Part shown: piece after piece, positions 1 through 26,400 of the stretch
How the letters are laid out: every line of letters starts with the position of its first letter
How positions within the stretch are numbered: the first letter of the stretch is position 1
Assembly (NCBI RefSeq): GCF_910596095.1
Contig: NC_056544.1
Span: forward strand, 10,897,155 to 10,961,154
Reading direction: 5' to 3'
From: Thunnus maccoyii
Taxonomy: Eukaryota > Chordata > Actinopteri > Scombriformes > Scombridae
Length of the DNA: 64,000 nt
The notes under the pieces: generated by a model
What the model was told of the DNA's origin: nothing
Database searches by the model: none
What the model saw: the letters and a program-made list of their open reading frames with translations, nothing else
Made by a program: the position numbers and the translations under genes

Positions 1-162
1 TAAGATTGTGGTGTGGATATGCAGCAGAAGTGAATGTCCTTGTTATCCAGGGTAGGAACCTGTCCAGGTACACGGCAGGATTTTCTCCCACGGGACTCCA
101 GACCGGAGAACATAACACAATACTCTTGTTCCAAATGTTCTCTCTTTTCTTAACACCCATCC

Positions 163-207
163 CCCAAACACACACATACACACATACACACACACACACA
201 CACACAC
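163..207. repeat. CA-rich microsatellite
   Basis: An imperfect (CA)n tract interrupted by two TA steps. The rest of the first 557 bases shows no gene or other recognisable element; the short open frames across this tract only encode Thr-His runs. Confidence 0.85.
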
Positions 208-557
208 GTGCCTGGGGGTTGAACAGGGATTGCTAGATTGTACTGCTGCAGGGTCAAGTGTGTTGAGCCCTTGATGCTGGATCAGGTGCTTCCATCTCTA
301 ACACTCAGGGCTGTATATTCACCACTAAACCCATAACTGCCTATTTATAAGCACACACATGTATCTCCATCTACTTTCCTTTAAGCGAGTGATGATGTGT
401 GTATTTGTTTGATTTGTGTGTAAGTGAGCGTTTGTAAGATTTGAAAAAATCCATTGCTCAAGAAATTGTGGTAATGATATGAAGACATGAACCCAGTACT
501 TTAACGTCAGATGTTTCAACTTTTAGATTTTAGATGTCATAAAAGTACTTTATGATA

Positions 558-1411
558 CTAAATGAAAAAAGCATCCGCACACTGAAATATGTGCAAGTCT
601 CTTTTTCATTGGTGAGCTTTTGGTCAGAGATCTTCTTCGAGGTATGAACAGGTAGCAAGTGAATGCAGCAGTATAAAAGGCTGAGGGAGCATTGCTTGAT
701 TAGCCTTAATGTCTCCTGTCAACATCACCCCCTCTATGAAGAGCAATCTGCTCTATGCCCTGGAACCTAAGGGAGGAAATGGGATGTGAGTGGTTATTAA
801 AGTGACAGACTATGGGATAGTTCATATCTTTACGTCTTATGGAACTTTTTTGTTCACTAATTCTTTGCTTAAGGGGATGAATAGTTTTACCAACATAGAT
901 TTTATCACATGGGTTGACAGGAGGTTAATCTAGAGAGAGCTTTTTTGGATCTGATCCTTTGGAGCACTGCAACCACTGGGTCTAAATGTGGGTTTTGACA
1001 GTGTGTTGAATTAATTATAATAGATTCTATATGTTCTATATGATGGTTGTAGTCTGATGTTTACATAGCATTTATCTCTACTGTTCCTTATTGTATTTTG
1101 TTGTGTATATTGTACATTTTGTAAATTCGATTTGCTTAGTGTTTTCTTGACCATCTCCATAGACACTGTGTCTTTAACTTGTAGTCCAATATATTCAGGA
1201 CTACAACTCCCTTGATGTTTAGCCACACAAGTTCAACTGATTGACACAAGAGTTCTGCATTAAGGCTAATCAAGCAATGTTCCCTCAGCCTTTTATACTG
1301 CTGCATTCACTTGCTACCTGTTCATGCCTTGCAGAAGGTCTCTGACTGAACGCTTGCTAATTAAAAAGATTCTTGCACATATTTGAGTATACGGATGCTT
1401 TTTTCATTCAG
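558..1411. mobile_element. Foldback / long-TIR non-autonomous element
   Basis: Bases 558-709 and 1261-1411 are inverted copies of each other, about 150 bp per arm with roughly 85-90% identity by eye. Each outer end has a run of A's followed by GCATCCG, and each arm contains the inverted motif GCAGTATAAAAGGCTGAGGG. The roughly 550-bp centre has no sustained ORF. This is the architecture of a foldback or long-TIR MITE. No clear target-site duplication was found, and the superfamily is unknown. Confidence 0.75.
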
Positions 1412-4400
1412 TTTGATATTTTTTAACTCCAACACCTCAGCTAAGTCTGATACTGGGTGAGTGGTGCATTTTTCCTCTATAAAAATACTTTATAAGAATA
1501 ACATAACACAGAAATACTTCAGAACATGGTAGAGTTAAGACTGCGATAGAAAGTAAGGCTTTACATATTTGGAAACAAGAGAGTTTTGTGTCTGACCCAC
1601 ACAGGCCCACCGGTTTGCTGTATCTCTTGCTTTGACTCCCTTTCTCTCTCTCTCACACACACACACAGCCCCCCGGAGCAAGCCCCCCATACAAAAATCA
1701 CAGTGTACCATTCAATCAGTGCTCTTTTCTCCCTCCTCTCCATGGTTCTCTTAAAGGTTTTAACCATGGCGAGAATGAAAAGTGCCAGCGTTAGAAACCT
1801 CGGCCCATTGAGGAGGTGACAGGGTCTGCCAGAATATGATCCTAATCCTGTTTCCAGCATTCTTTTAGCCCACTGGCATTGCCATTTTGCCGCATATTCT
1901 CTGAGCTGTCAGGCCCAGGGAAATCCCTCTAATAGTGCATTGCCCAGATACACATCAAAGCCCTCCTGGAAACCACCAGCAGGAACTTAAGGGAGAGGGA
2001 CGCAAAGTACAATCCGGCTCACAGCTGCACATAGACATGCAAAAAAAGCAAAAACTTGCTTGAAAACACAAAATGCTCAAGGAAATTCAACTCATACATA
2101 CATGATGCTTGAAGATGTAAAACTTTTTACACACTTTGATCCTTTAGTTTTTTAAAACTCTGGCTTTTATCTTAATTAATAATTCATAATTATTTAATGG
2201 TGCAGGAGACAGAATAAAGATAGATGGTTATAGAGATAGAGAAACAAAGAAAGGAATGATATCAAGAGGCAGACAACAGGTGGCTAAACTGTGTATCCTG
2301 GGCCACCCTCCTTTAGTTCCACTTCATCTTCCATTTTCTTCTTGTCCTTTTTTTCTTAAACACTCTGACTGCCATCTCGCCCCTCCCCGGGTAATCTTCT
2401 TAGAGAGAAGAAAACCCCCATTCTCTCTCTTCTTAATCTGGCTGCAGCCTAAACCTACGGTTGCATTTCCAATGTGGGCCTCACTGAACCAAACGGGAGT
2501 GCTCTCAGCCACTTCACGAAGTATCAAGTCTGTCGGTGAAATGCTTAGATCACACATTGAAAAACACATCTGCTATATGAAGCTTATTTGAAGTAATTTG
2601 AAGGATGGTCGTTAGATGAGGAGGAAAACACTTCCTGCACTTTGCTGTAACAGAAACTGCAAGTAAGCATCTCACGTGACATGATCAAATGTTACAAAAA
2701 AGCAAGTTGGGATTATAATAATAATGTACTGTATCTTCTCCAACCTATCCCACCCGAAATATAAAAAAAACACATGAGTGTGTGGGAATGGCTGATATGG
2801 GTAAAATCCTCTATCACGGTAAAGGCAATTTTATATCAAGATACTATTATAAAAGATTTTCAGGAAAATCAATTTAGAAACAGTTTAAGGAGAAAAAATA
2901 ACCAGAAAGGAATAAATAATATTGCAAATTAAATACCTGAAAAATAAAGCTACATCATCATCTTAATGCAAAAATCTTGTAAAAGTCCTTCTAATTGATA
3001 TACAGCATAGCCAACAATGTCCTCCTCCTACCAGAATTGTTAAAAGAACCTCAGTATAAAAAGTATGGCAAAAATCTCTCAAATCTATACTGGCTCACAG
3101 TGTATATGGTCATTTTACCAAAACACAGAATGGTTTATACAGTAGGTGAAAAAAAATCTGAAATAGAAAAAGCACAATAATGTCCAAAGGCCTCCAGAGG
3201 ACTTTATGACATGCAGGTAAGATAGAAAATCTATGATGTGCTGGTAGATATACTGTTTTATTACAATTTCCTGGAAAATCATCCATGCATGATGATGGCC
3301 TCAAAACGAGCTCCTACTACACATTTCTCCCTTTTCCCCCCACATTACATGAGCTGAAAACCAAAGAGAACGAAGGGGAAAGGAAGGAGGAAACCTTTGC
3401 AAGTATAATGTTACCTTTCACTCTCCAGCTCCTCAGTCTGGCATTACTTAACGTTTCCATGAAAAAAAACAAAACAATTTAACAAATGAGAAATCTCTCT
3501 GCTTATGTTAAAAGACAACAGGACGCAAAGGTAAACACAAATTAGTTTCAGGAATGAATGGTGAAGATAGAAAAACAGCATTTTCTATCCGCCCTGTGGC
3601 TGCTTACAGCAGACAGCGCATCCTGCTGGGCTCAGTCTACGCAGTGCATCTGCGACAAAGACCCCCATTGGTGAAATCCTCTCTCCCACCGCCAACCCAG
3701 ACACACTTCTGATCTTCACCTCTGGGCTGGAAAACACCACAGCAGGAACAGCAGCATCTGCTTTAAATACACAATCTGGACTACAACTACAAGCTGGCAC
3801 GACTACAAACTTGGTCCCTTGTTTTTACTGAATGTAAAGACACCTTAACGCTCAGCTTCAACAACTGCCACTGTTGCAGACATAAAATTAGATTCTTATC
3901 ATCAGTAGTAGAAGGTAATCAACCCATTAAGATGAACCTGAGACATGTTCCTATTAACAGGTTTAAGTTTCCCCCTCTGTCATTTTGATAGCCTACTGCA
4001 GGTTCTCAGTTTTAATATATGACTTTCATTACTTAATCTAATGGGTAGCAGCTCATTCATTCAGTAGCTTGTGTGGCACAGGGTGAAAACATAAGACTAT
4101 TAAGAGTGTTTTGCATGTTTATTGACAAAAATGTAACATTTAAATTGTATCTGAAAACCTAACAGAAACATGGTTGTGTAGTTAAATCCATAATATTCAT
4201 CTTTCTAATACACAGCATATGTCTGCCTAACACAGGCTTACACACAGGGACACAATGCACAGCGCTTCATTGGCTAATTCAATAATAAAGCAGCCAGCCA
4301 GTCGAGTCTATAGACGGGCAGAATAGAGAGTAACTCATCTCTAACAGTCTGCCGTCTCCTGAGTGTTAAAACATGTAAATTTATGTAAGAGCCCATAGGA

Positions 4401-5711
4401 AACACATATTTACAATACGTTTAGGTAATCACAAGATATGCGAACAGGCATTCAGGGCCCTGGAGACGAAAGCAGTCAATACAAAAATAGTTTTTATGTG
4501 TCATTAATTCCCTCTGCATTCCCCGATACATCCCCCTTTTACCGCAGTAATACAGTAATCACTCACAATCGCACAGAAAATTATCTGCACTCATCTGTGG
4601 AATAAAAAAGCGGAGGGGCAAAACAGGGCGAGACGTCCCATTTTAGCTCTCTGCTGCCTCTTTAATGTTCATCTGGGAGCCGCATGGCTGCCGTCCATCC
4701 CTGCACAGGGATGGGAGTCCTCTCCTACACTTGGAGCAGCTTAATGACAGTGGGATGTGGATGACACTCTCGCATGCCCCACTCGTTAGACACACACATA
4801 CACACCTTTTTCACGCTACATTGCCTGGCCAGGACAACATAAAGGGTCATCGGCGGTGTGATGGAAAAAGAGGCACCTCTCTGCTCACATTAGGTTACAA
4901 TAAGAGAAAACATTTCACCTCTGAGTGATGTCAATGCAAAAACGGAGTCAATCCAGCTATCATAATGAAAGTTGCACAGATTCAGATGTGAGAAGGCAAA
5001 TGGTCAAATAAGTCATTACCTGCCTGCTCATTATGTCCTCCTGCCGCATACGCACATATCGCATTATTAGGCAAAGCCATCAAACCTGATGAATAACCAA
5101 CCCATTTTCATTGGAGGGCTAAAGAGAGCTGGTAATTCTGATGGAAATTTTGTGTCCCAGTAATGTGATTCCCCAACCTGAAAGCACATATTTATCTTTA
5201 TCCATCTGACACAGTGCAGGAGGACATACATACTGGAGTCCCTGTCGACATATAACCTTTACGGATATATCATTAGTGTCCTCTAGTGGGTATGGAATAT
5301 ACAGGACTCTTTTAATCTTTAATCTACTGTTGCCACCTATAGGGCAAAAATAAAACTGCAATTAAAATACACAGGCTTTCAATCACTTGCAGAGCCGACA
5401 AATTGTCTCATTTGAGAGTTTTAACTGATTTTAAAAAGTCTCCATAACAACCTGTAATTCAGCACTGTCATGACATGACACGAACCAGGTCCATGAACTA
5501 GATACTTCGTATGTTCTAAAGTTTAGATAAGTCGGCATTAAACCAAATGCAGTCCAGTCCATCAATTGTGCTCTAACAGGTACAGTATGTACATGCAGAG
5601 GAGTCTGAGTCTGGCAGCAGAATTAGGATGGCTTCAGTGGTCCGTACGGTGATAACACAATGGTTCAAATGTCCACAAGCTTGCAGGTAAATCTGTCCAA
5701 TGGTCCACGGT
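1412..5711. other. Intergenic, no gene recognised
   Basis: About 4.3 kb downstream of nsun4 (which reads leftward). It contains short CT/CA tracts near 1640-1670 and 4790-4806 and AT-rich stretches. None of the open frames shows a domain, splice-consistent neighbours or a codon pattern I would trust. The 3' UTR of nsun4 must lie at the right-hand end, but no polyadenylation signal there could be chosen with confidence. Confidence 0.5.
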
Positions 5712-9549
<3,838 letters not shown>

Positions 9550-9830
9550 GTCGTGGTGCGACAATTTTTTTGGTCCGACAGCTGAAACAAAAGTTCCGCA
9601 TGTCTTGGTTCTTTAGATGGGCGGGACTAACACAAAATATGCGGCGCTAATTGGATCAGAGTGAGTTGAGTAATCTATTTTAGCCAATAGGAAAGCTCAT
9701 CCGGTGATCTTTCTAGTCGTTTCCTGCGTGTGACCGACCGACCTCACGTCCTCGAAGAGAAGCCGTGCTGCTAGAGCTGGGACTACTGTCCTCTGTTAGG
9801 CTTTTTTTGGTGAATTTCAGAGCCGTCATC
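9550..9830. promoter_or_regulatory. Shared divergent promoter of nsun4 and uqcrh
   Basis: Only 281 bp separate the two opposed start codons. Within it are a GC box GGGCGGG (9619-9625), an ATTGG (inverted CCAAT, 9650-9654) and a CCAAT (9684-9688). There is no obvious TATA box. This layout is typical of bidirectional housekeeping promoters. Both products act in the mitochondrion (rRNA modification and respiratory complex III), so joint regulation is plausible but inferred. Confidence 0.65.
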
Positions 9831-12187
9831 ATGGTTTTCGAGAGGAAAATGCTCACATACGATGACCCTGACGACGAGGTAAAGAAAAACACCCATTATG
9901 TTACTTTACGGTCGCTTTTGTGTTTGGCCGAGTTACTCAACTCTGCGCAGTCGTCAGCTCAGCTCAGTTAACGTCCGAGTGTGTCTTTTTAAAAACGATC
10001 GATACTGGATATTACATGTTGATTAAATTTAGAGGCAGCTGATATTTAATGACTTTGCCTAATTTTGTGTCTTTAAGGGATATCCAGCTGGCTTTTATCG
10101 TGGTTGATTCATATTGTTCTTTTCTTTTATATTTAATGATGTAGGTTAATCTGTAAAACATGTATTTCCTTTTGATTTTCCTGATTAATTTACAGCAGCC
10201 ACAAAATTACAAATTTCACTCAAATCTAAAACGTGCTGGATTAAACTGGTAGTCTAGCTGTGTCATTACTGTTATTTCCTGAATAACTTCCCATTTTTCA
10301 GACCAAACTAACTGTCTTTGTTATTATTGTCATTGACCAGGAGGAAGATGCACCTGCTGAGGAGGAGGAAGAAGAAGAAGAAGAGGAGGAGGAAGAAGAA
10401 GAGGAGGAAGACATGGTGGTAAGTTGTTCCTCATATATTTGAAGAATATTATTTGTGTAGAAATGAGGCATTCACCTGCTGTCAAATACAAAGTTTTTGC
10501 AGATGAAATCTGAAATCATGGACATCAGTCACCTTGAATGACACATACATAAAGTAATGGACAGTTTCAGGACAGAAACTGGCTAAATAAAATGAAAAAG
10601 TGCACTTCAACCTGTCTGTGTGAGTAGTCAAATCCATACATACATATACTGTATAAGCACTGCATATGTATGACATGTTGTACGCAATATGGGCCAAAGA
10701 CATGAGCTCACAGTCAAGGGTTCAGGTCTGTAGATCACTATGGGACACAACAGTAACAGTAACATAACCGTTTTCCATGAATAAGTCACTGTAGCTGTTT
10801 GATTCCAAAATAATAGCAGCCATGATTCTGTATATCTAAGGGTCTCTCAATCAAATCAATATCAAAAGACGAAATTTTATGGCATTGTCAGTGGCGTTGG
10901 ATCATGGGAGTTGTCTTCATTGTTGAACAACCACCATTGCAGTCAGCTTCTCCTGGTCAGGATTCCTTTGGTGTTCATCATTCAGGAGGTTTTTATTGGG
11001 AGCCGAATTATCTGCAGAGGTCTCTTCCTCTCCAAAACAAACAGACATGGTAATTAAAACTGGTAAAAATACTGAATAAAGCAGTTTCACATTAAAAATC
11101 AGTGTTTCTCTGACCCTGTTTGATGGACAGAGGATGTCCAGAGGGGCTGTGAGCTAAGGTGCCGCTAACATTTGCTTAGACTCACAGGTCAGTCTCTAAG
11201 CACTTTGCTCATAGAGACTGAGGACAATCTCCAGGGTTTCATTGTTAAAACTGGGTGGAAACAATTAGAGTTTCAAAAAACAAAAACCCGCATTTCAGAG
11301 CCAATCCAAAGTCTTTAGGGTTAGGTTACTGGGGCGTTGACATGCGTTCACAACAGGAGAATGGGGGAAGAGCATCATTTCTGGTAAGACGTATCCTTGT
11401 AGCTGTTCTCACCGCCTTTCAAGCAACTACCATTCATTCAGAAATCCCCAGACTTTAGTAGGTGGAGATCTCCAGTTTTCTGGTATTGCGAGACTAACGT
11501 TGTCTAAAATCCTTCATCTGGTTAAAAGATATAGTTAAAAATGACCAAGAAGTGTATTGCAAAAAATGTGGCTTAAAGCTGGATAAAAAGTCAATTAATG
11601 ACAGTGTTCTGGCAGACAACCACAACACTGACAACACTGACAGGTGACCAAATTAAACAGACCATTACCTTGATTAAAATTACGGATTTCTCTGGGTTTG
11701 AACATTGTTGGAAACATTAAATAACAGGTCTAGTCATTTTTAGACATTTTAATGCAGAAAAGTTACATATTCTACCTTTTAATATATCAGTGGTGTGTGT
11801 TGGCCAAGTTGACTCGTTATGTTATGTAACAAACAAAAGTTGCATTCTTCATGACATTTCTCCAGTTTCCTTAATATACAACATTTCCTTCTTGTCCCCC
11901 TCAGGACCCTCTAGAAACAATACGAGCCAAGTGTGAGCAGACTGAACACTGTGTGCACCACAAGGAGCGTCTGGAGGCCTGTGAAGCCCGAGTTGGCTCC
12001 AGGTCCAACACTGAGGAGGACTGCACTGAAGAACTGTTTGACTTCCTGCACGCACGGGACCATTGTGTAAGTGTGTGTGTGATACAAGGACTCATCTTTG
12101 TGCTTCCATTTGTCTCCAAATGATAATCTTGTGTCTTTTTTTTTCTCTTTATAGGTAGCACACAAGCTGTTCCACAACGTGAAATGA
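9831..12187 (+). CDS. uqcrh: UQCRH, cytochrome b-c1 complex subunit 6 (hinge protein)
   Basis: Seen: four coding exons (9831-9878, 10341-10418, 11905-12066, 12155-12187) with GT-AG introns, all phase 0, giving 106 aa. The product starts [16 protein letters not shown]. Exon 2 encodes 17 consecutive Glu residues, and exons 3-4 encode the conserved cysteine-rich domain (Cys52, 58, 68, 82, 96) ending [13 protein letters not shown]. Known: UQCRH is the acidic hinge subunit of complex III in the mitochondrial intermembrane space and assists cytochrome c1-cytochrome c interaction. Human UQCRH is 91 aa; the extra length here is mostly the expanded acidic tract. It converges on pif1. Confidence 0.96.
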
Positions 12188-12547
12188 CCTGCCCACCCTG
12201 TTCCCACCACTTGCAGCTGTAGTATCTATTTAACTGCAAAAATTGTAAAATAATTAGGACAATTCTGAAGTCTTATTGTTCTTCTGTGTATTAATGTAAA
12301 TGAATTTTCTTGGGTTCATGGACTAAACATATACCACCTCTTTCCAGACAGGGTCTTAAGCAGTTTGTAAATTGTGAGTCACTGCTTGTATGGGTGATGG
12401 GTGCATCCAAGCTTTTAAAGGTTGTGCAAACAAAGGGTTCAGACTATCACTCATAATGGGATCAGTTTATATAACTACAACAAGTATGCTTCTCCACTAA
12501 CACAGATTACCTCAGGTTTGGTCATAGACTTTTCATTTGAACCATAA

Positions 12548-12555
12548 AATAAAGT
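12548..12555 (+). terminator. uqcrh polyadenylation signal
   Basis: An AATAAA hexamer about 360 bases past the uqcrh stop, followed by a GT-rich stretch (TTTGGTTTCCAGTTTGTCTG). It is the first canonical signal downstream. From here to about 13350 there is only AT-rich spacer before the pif1 3' end. Confidence 0.7.
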
Positions 12556-13353
12556 TTTCTTTGGTTTCCAGTTTGTCTGAGTTGTATCATTTTTATCTGT
12601 TTGATTTTTCGATGGTGCAAGAAGTGACAGTTTATTCACAGTGTACTTTACCAAGCTCCCAAAGCACAGAGGGCTGTGTTTTGTTGTTTCTAATGTGAGG
12701 AAAAAATTAGTGTAGGGTTGGATGATATGGACAAAATTAAAATGGCATAATTCTGATAGTCATCAAAATCAAACTGCTAATCCTGTGTGTCTCATGAAGT
12801 CTTTTAGTGCTGCCACATTTAACATGCATTTGTTGCACGTTAAAATCTAACTGTAGTATCTCCATCTTGTTTACACTGATAATATGGGAAGATGAAAAAA
12901 CAAGCGATTGCACAGCCCTTTAAGGGACATATCAGAAGACTTGCAGCCCATTTCAGACGATGATTCACTGTTGATCATATTTCCTCACAGACCTTAAAAC
13001 AAAAGACTCCAAATTAGAGATTTTTTGATCCATAGAGTGTTGTATGCAAATTCAACATCACACCAGGCACACTGGCAAAAAGACAAAAGTTCCTTCACAT
13101 TGAATGGATGCTTCCAATAGATATTGGACATTGACATTACAGACAGGTTGCTTTGTTAAGTAATTTTTAGTTTTTCTAACAATAAAAGTCTGCTTTCTTT
13201 TGGTGTACAGTGACTATGAATGGCAGGAACAGATTTTATTTTCTTATCCAGGGACTCAAACACAAACTATTTGAGTGCAACAAGTGAAGTTTTCATAAAA
13301 TAAAATGTTTAGTAAAGGCAGGGCCCACAGAGGAGGTATAAGTTCACTAAAAC

Positions 13354-13359
13354 TTTATT
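13354..13359 (-). terminator. Probable pif1 polyadenylation signal
   Basis: TTTATT on the plus strand, i.e. AATAAA on the minus strand, 260 bases beyond the proposed pif1 stop at 13619. It faces the uqcrh 3' end across roughly 0.8 kb. Confidence 0.5.
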
Positions 13360-13618
13360 TGATTGCAACAGTCATGATAATAAATAAAAAAACAAGGCAT
13401 TATAAAAAATAAGCTTTAAAAAATAATTACAATATTGAACACATGGTGGCAGTCTGACTTCAGGTATTATGTTTAAAACAGTGACTGAGGTAGAAGGTTA
13501 AAGTAGATGTTTGTGGTTGCAGTTATACTTCAGAAGTCCAGATAGTCACCAAAGGAATAAAATGATAATAAAAACAGACAATTTGTTGTATAACAACACA
13601 GATGATGCAGCGCGATTC

Positions 13619-23050
<9,432 letters not shown>

Positions 23051-23379
23051 GGTTGTTCACATAAATTAATGAATCACAGTTTGCTCCGGCAGCTTGAGAA
23101 AAGGCACAAACAAAACAATACATGTATGAAATATCTTGTTTTAACAGCCTGAAGTGAAACAATGTGACGTTACCGCAGCTGTGCTTCATTCAATCAACAC
23201 AAACATCTAACACGTCGTGATCTCGTTGCGTATACTAACATTTTAACTTGACTCAATGAACAAAGTAACATTCAAATATAGTTCGCAAACAGTTTCGATG
23301 CAATTCCCAGCCTACCTTTGTTTATAAATTACTCTTTCTTCCTTTCTCTGTGCAGCTGCTCTCCGTCTCTGAGACGCCG

Positions 23380-23510
23380 ATTTCAAATTATCAGTGCGTG
23401 AATTCAGCCAATGGCAGAGCGACGCTCCTGGCCAATCAGGAGGAGGCGATTTAAAAAGTCAGCCAATGAAAGGCGAGGAATCAGGCCCCGCAGCGACAAC
23501 GACCAATCAC
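23380..23510 (-). promoter_or_regulatory. pif1 promoter with four CCAAT boxes and a CHR-like site
   Basis: On the plus strand CCAAT occurs at 23408, 23432, 23463 and 23503 (spacings 24, 31 and 40 bp), so they are inverted CCAAT boxes for the leftward gene. A TTTGAA hexamer (minus strand, 23387-23382) lies about 20 bp on the gene side of the nearest box. Multiple phased NF-Y boxes just upstream of a CHR (TTTGAA) are known from cell-cycle (DREAM/MMB) promoters, and Pif1 is cell-cycle regulated in yeast and mammals. The functional role here is inferred. Confidence 0.5.
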
Positions 23511-23609
23511 TAGTATTGAGGTAGATGTCGTCATACGTGTGCGAGCCACACATGGCTTTCCGGAAATAGCTGCAGCATTTCGCGCAAAAGAAGAACAACT
23601 CTTGGTTCT

Positions 23610-26400
23610 GTTATTTTTTTTTATCTGTTGTGGGTCATGCTTTTTTTTTTTTTAAATTATATTTATTTGTTTATTTTTTCTGTATTTTATGTTGAGAATT
23701 TTCAATTAACAAACATTAAACAAAGCAAAGGACAACATATACAGCCAAACAAACAAGTCACAAAAAAGAAAAGACATAAAAAAAGAATAAAAGAGACCAG
23801 CAGTGGGTCACGTTTGATGTGTATTTTGGGTAACATGACTCCAACTGATGAACACATGGGGCTTACTGGATAGTAAGCTCACATTATGTAAGATAACAAT
23901 AACTGTTAATGTACTTTGTTAAAGACTTCCTTTTTTGAGGCCTCAGTGATGATCATGAGTCACCCTGCTGCTCACAAGAGAGGGAGAGGAATGAAAGAAA
24001 GTGTGATAGAGGGATAAAAGAGAGGAAGATTGCCACAAGGAACTATATAAACAACCGCCTGCATGGTCTATGATGCAGTATATGGTGTCTTGGATCAGTT
24101 TGTTATATGCTGTCTCTCAAATATTTGGCAGGCTACATCATAGGCTATATGTTTTATTTTATTGAATCTTAATTTAGTTTCTTTTTCTCACATGCTTTGC
24201 TGTATTTTATTGTTAGTCTGTAACCTCTGATTTGTGAAGTGCCTTAAATTTTTGTTTATATGAAATCTATGTGAAGTACCTTGAGCTGCATTTCATTTAT
24301 GACAGGTGCTATATGAGGCTGTTCGAGCCCTTAACTCTTAAATCATTAATGTGCTGCCTCTTTATTCCTGTCTGTAACACACTGTAAGGGTAGGATGTAT
24401 ACAATGGTACACACCATAGCTGGTTGTGGTAATAATAGCTTCCCCATGGGAGTGTTGTTTTAATTATTCATTATTGTTACTATTACTTTTATGTCCTAAG
24501 GTGTTGATTGTACATGTTTCTTGTTGTTCTTGTTCTGTTTGAGCTCACCAAACCAAATTCCCATCAACTATGTCCAAATGTCAATAAAGTATTGAAACTA
24601 CACAAATAAAGTTTTTATTATTATATATTATGTTTAAATGAATCACTAATAATTTGCAATATTTTGCAAAAACAAACAGCTCTGGGATTGATAACTTGTA
24701 CTGATAGTTGTGTGGTTGCAGTAAATCCTCAAAAAAAATGCTGAACATAAAGGAAATAAACAGTTATTCCTTTTATTAATTCTCTTATGCAAACCAAACT
24801 CTGGATTGAAGAAATTAAAAAAATATCTATGGTGTGGGACTTCAAGGTTTTGTTAACTTTATTTACTGTTTTTAAATTTTATGAGGGACTTGAATGTTTC
24901 ATATTTTAAGTCTCAAAACTCAAGTCTGAAGTACAAGGTCTGCAGCTTTGACTTCCCTTTTAGTTGTGATCATGAATATTAACGATGGAGGTTAAGATGA
25001 AAAATGGGCAATGAGCAAATAATCAAATGTCAACAAGTGGGTTCTCTGTTACGTTGCTTCATGTCAGCACCATGTGATGACTCACTATTGCACCTTTATT
25101 ACACACAAAAAAATTATGGTTCTTCAGTGGTTCTTTGGAGTGGTTGAGGTGCTATATGGCACTACTGACGTACAAATAACCTTTTAAGCCCAGTAGGGTT
25201 CTTCAGCAGTTCTTCAGTGGTTCTTTGGGGTGGTTGAGGTGCTTTATAGCACTGCTGCTGTACAAAAAACCTGTTAAGCCCCTGTATGGTTCTTTAGAGG
25301 TTCTTTAGAGGTTCTTCAGCTTAGTTTAGTTTAGTCGAGGAAAGAATTAAAAAATACATAAAAATACAGAGTATTTCCTCAGGATAACACATTAAAGCAG
25401 TGGTTGTCAACCTTTTTGCCCCCAAGCCCCAGGAAATATTCCAGGGTCATCAAAGGACCCCCCCTATAATTTTGTTCTCTGTTTATTTACCAGTAACCTA
25501 ACCCATATAAAATATGTGGTGATGGGATGCAACAAGACAGTTTGGATGCTGAGAGCTGTCAGTTGCAGTTTAAATTCTGTGGGAGGAGGAATACAATTGG
25601 AGGATGAGATAAAGGTAAGACTGTAGTCCATGAATGAATGTAAGTTGATAGGAGTCTGGACAGTAGGAGGTGTTTAGGAAGTCTGTTGAATACTCAAGCT
25701 CTTCTCTCCAAAATCATGTCACAAAACTTCAATAAAAAGGCTATCATTATATTTATATATTAACTGTTATGAGTTAATGTCTATATGTCTATATGTTTTG
25801 TGATTAAAGAATTCTGTAAGTAAAGTTTTCAATAATTTACTATCTTCTCAAGGCCCCCCTGGTTGGTCCCTGAGGTCCACTTTTGAGCCTTGACCTTCAT
25901 TGTTGAGCACTGCATTCAAGTATCAACTACTTATTTACAATGTGGCCTTTAATGTCACATTTAGGACATAGGGACAAATCCATACAGCATAAAAATATTA
26001 TATAATTTGTCATCAAAAGTGTTCTTAATATTCTCAGCAATTACAACATTCTCATCACTGAGCAAAATACAATATTTAAGCTAATAATAGTATAAATAAT
26101 ATATGGGCCCTGCCCAAATTTCAAATTAAAACACAACAGGCATATTCAATACACACAAATTGTATCAGTGTAGACCTACTACTCAAATCCACACCATTTT
26201 CAGATCATCATCCCATAAGTAGTTTATTAATAGCCTACATATCCTACTCAACTTTACTCTGGAAAAATAAATCTCGGTTGGAAGCTTGTTCCTCTTTATC
26301 ACAGCAGTGTATTAAAAATGTGTTTTTAATCAAAACTACTTTTGACCAGAGCACGTAGCCGCTGAAAAACCTAACCCTGCTTGCAGCTATCAGTGTTCTG
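23610..26400. other. Intergenic, no gene recognised
   Basis: AT-rich spacer. Near 24230-24320 there is a retroposon-tail-like segment (GTACCTTGAGCTGCATTTCATTTATGACAGGTGCTATATGAGG). The duplicated element at 25118-25320 is listed separately. No coding exon is supported. Confidence 0.5.
25118..25320. repeat. Two-copy tandem repeat, about 90-bp unit
   Basis: The phrase TTCTTCAGTGGTTCTTTGG followed by GTGGTTGAGGTGCT-TAT-GCACT and TACAAA-AACC-TTAAGCCC appears twice, 90 bp apart, with GGTTCTTTAGAGG at the edge. It resembles a widespread fish repeat built from GGTTCTT units. Confidence 0.7.

Noticed and set aside
3585-3800. 71-codon minus-strand frame with several Cys and Pro
   Set aside because: No spliced partners, no recognisable domain, and no polyadenylation or promoter context.
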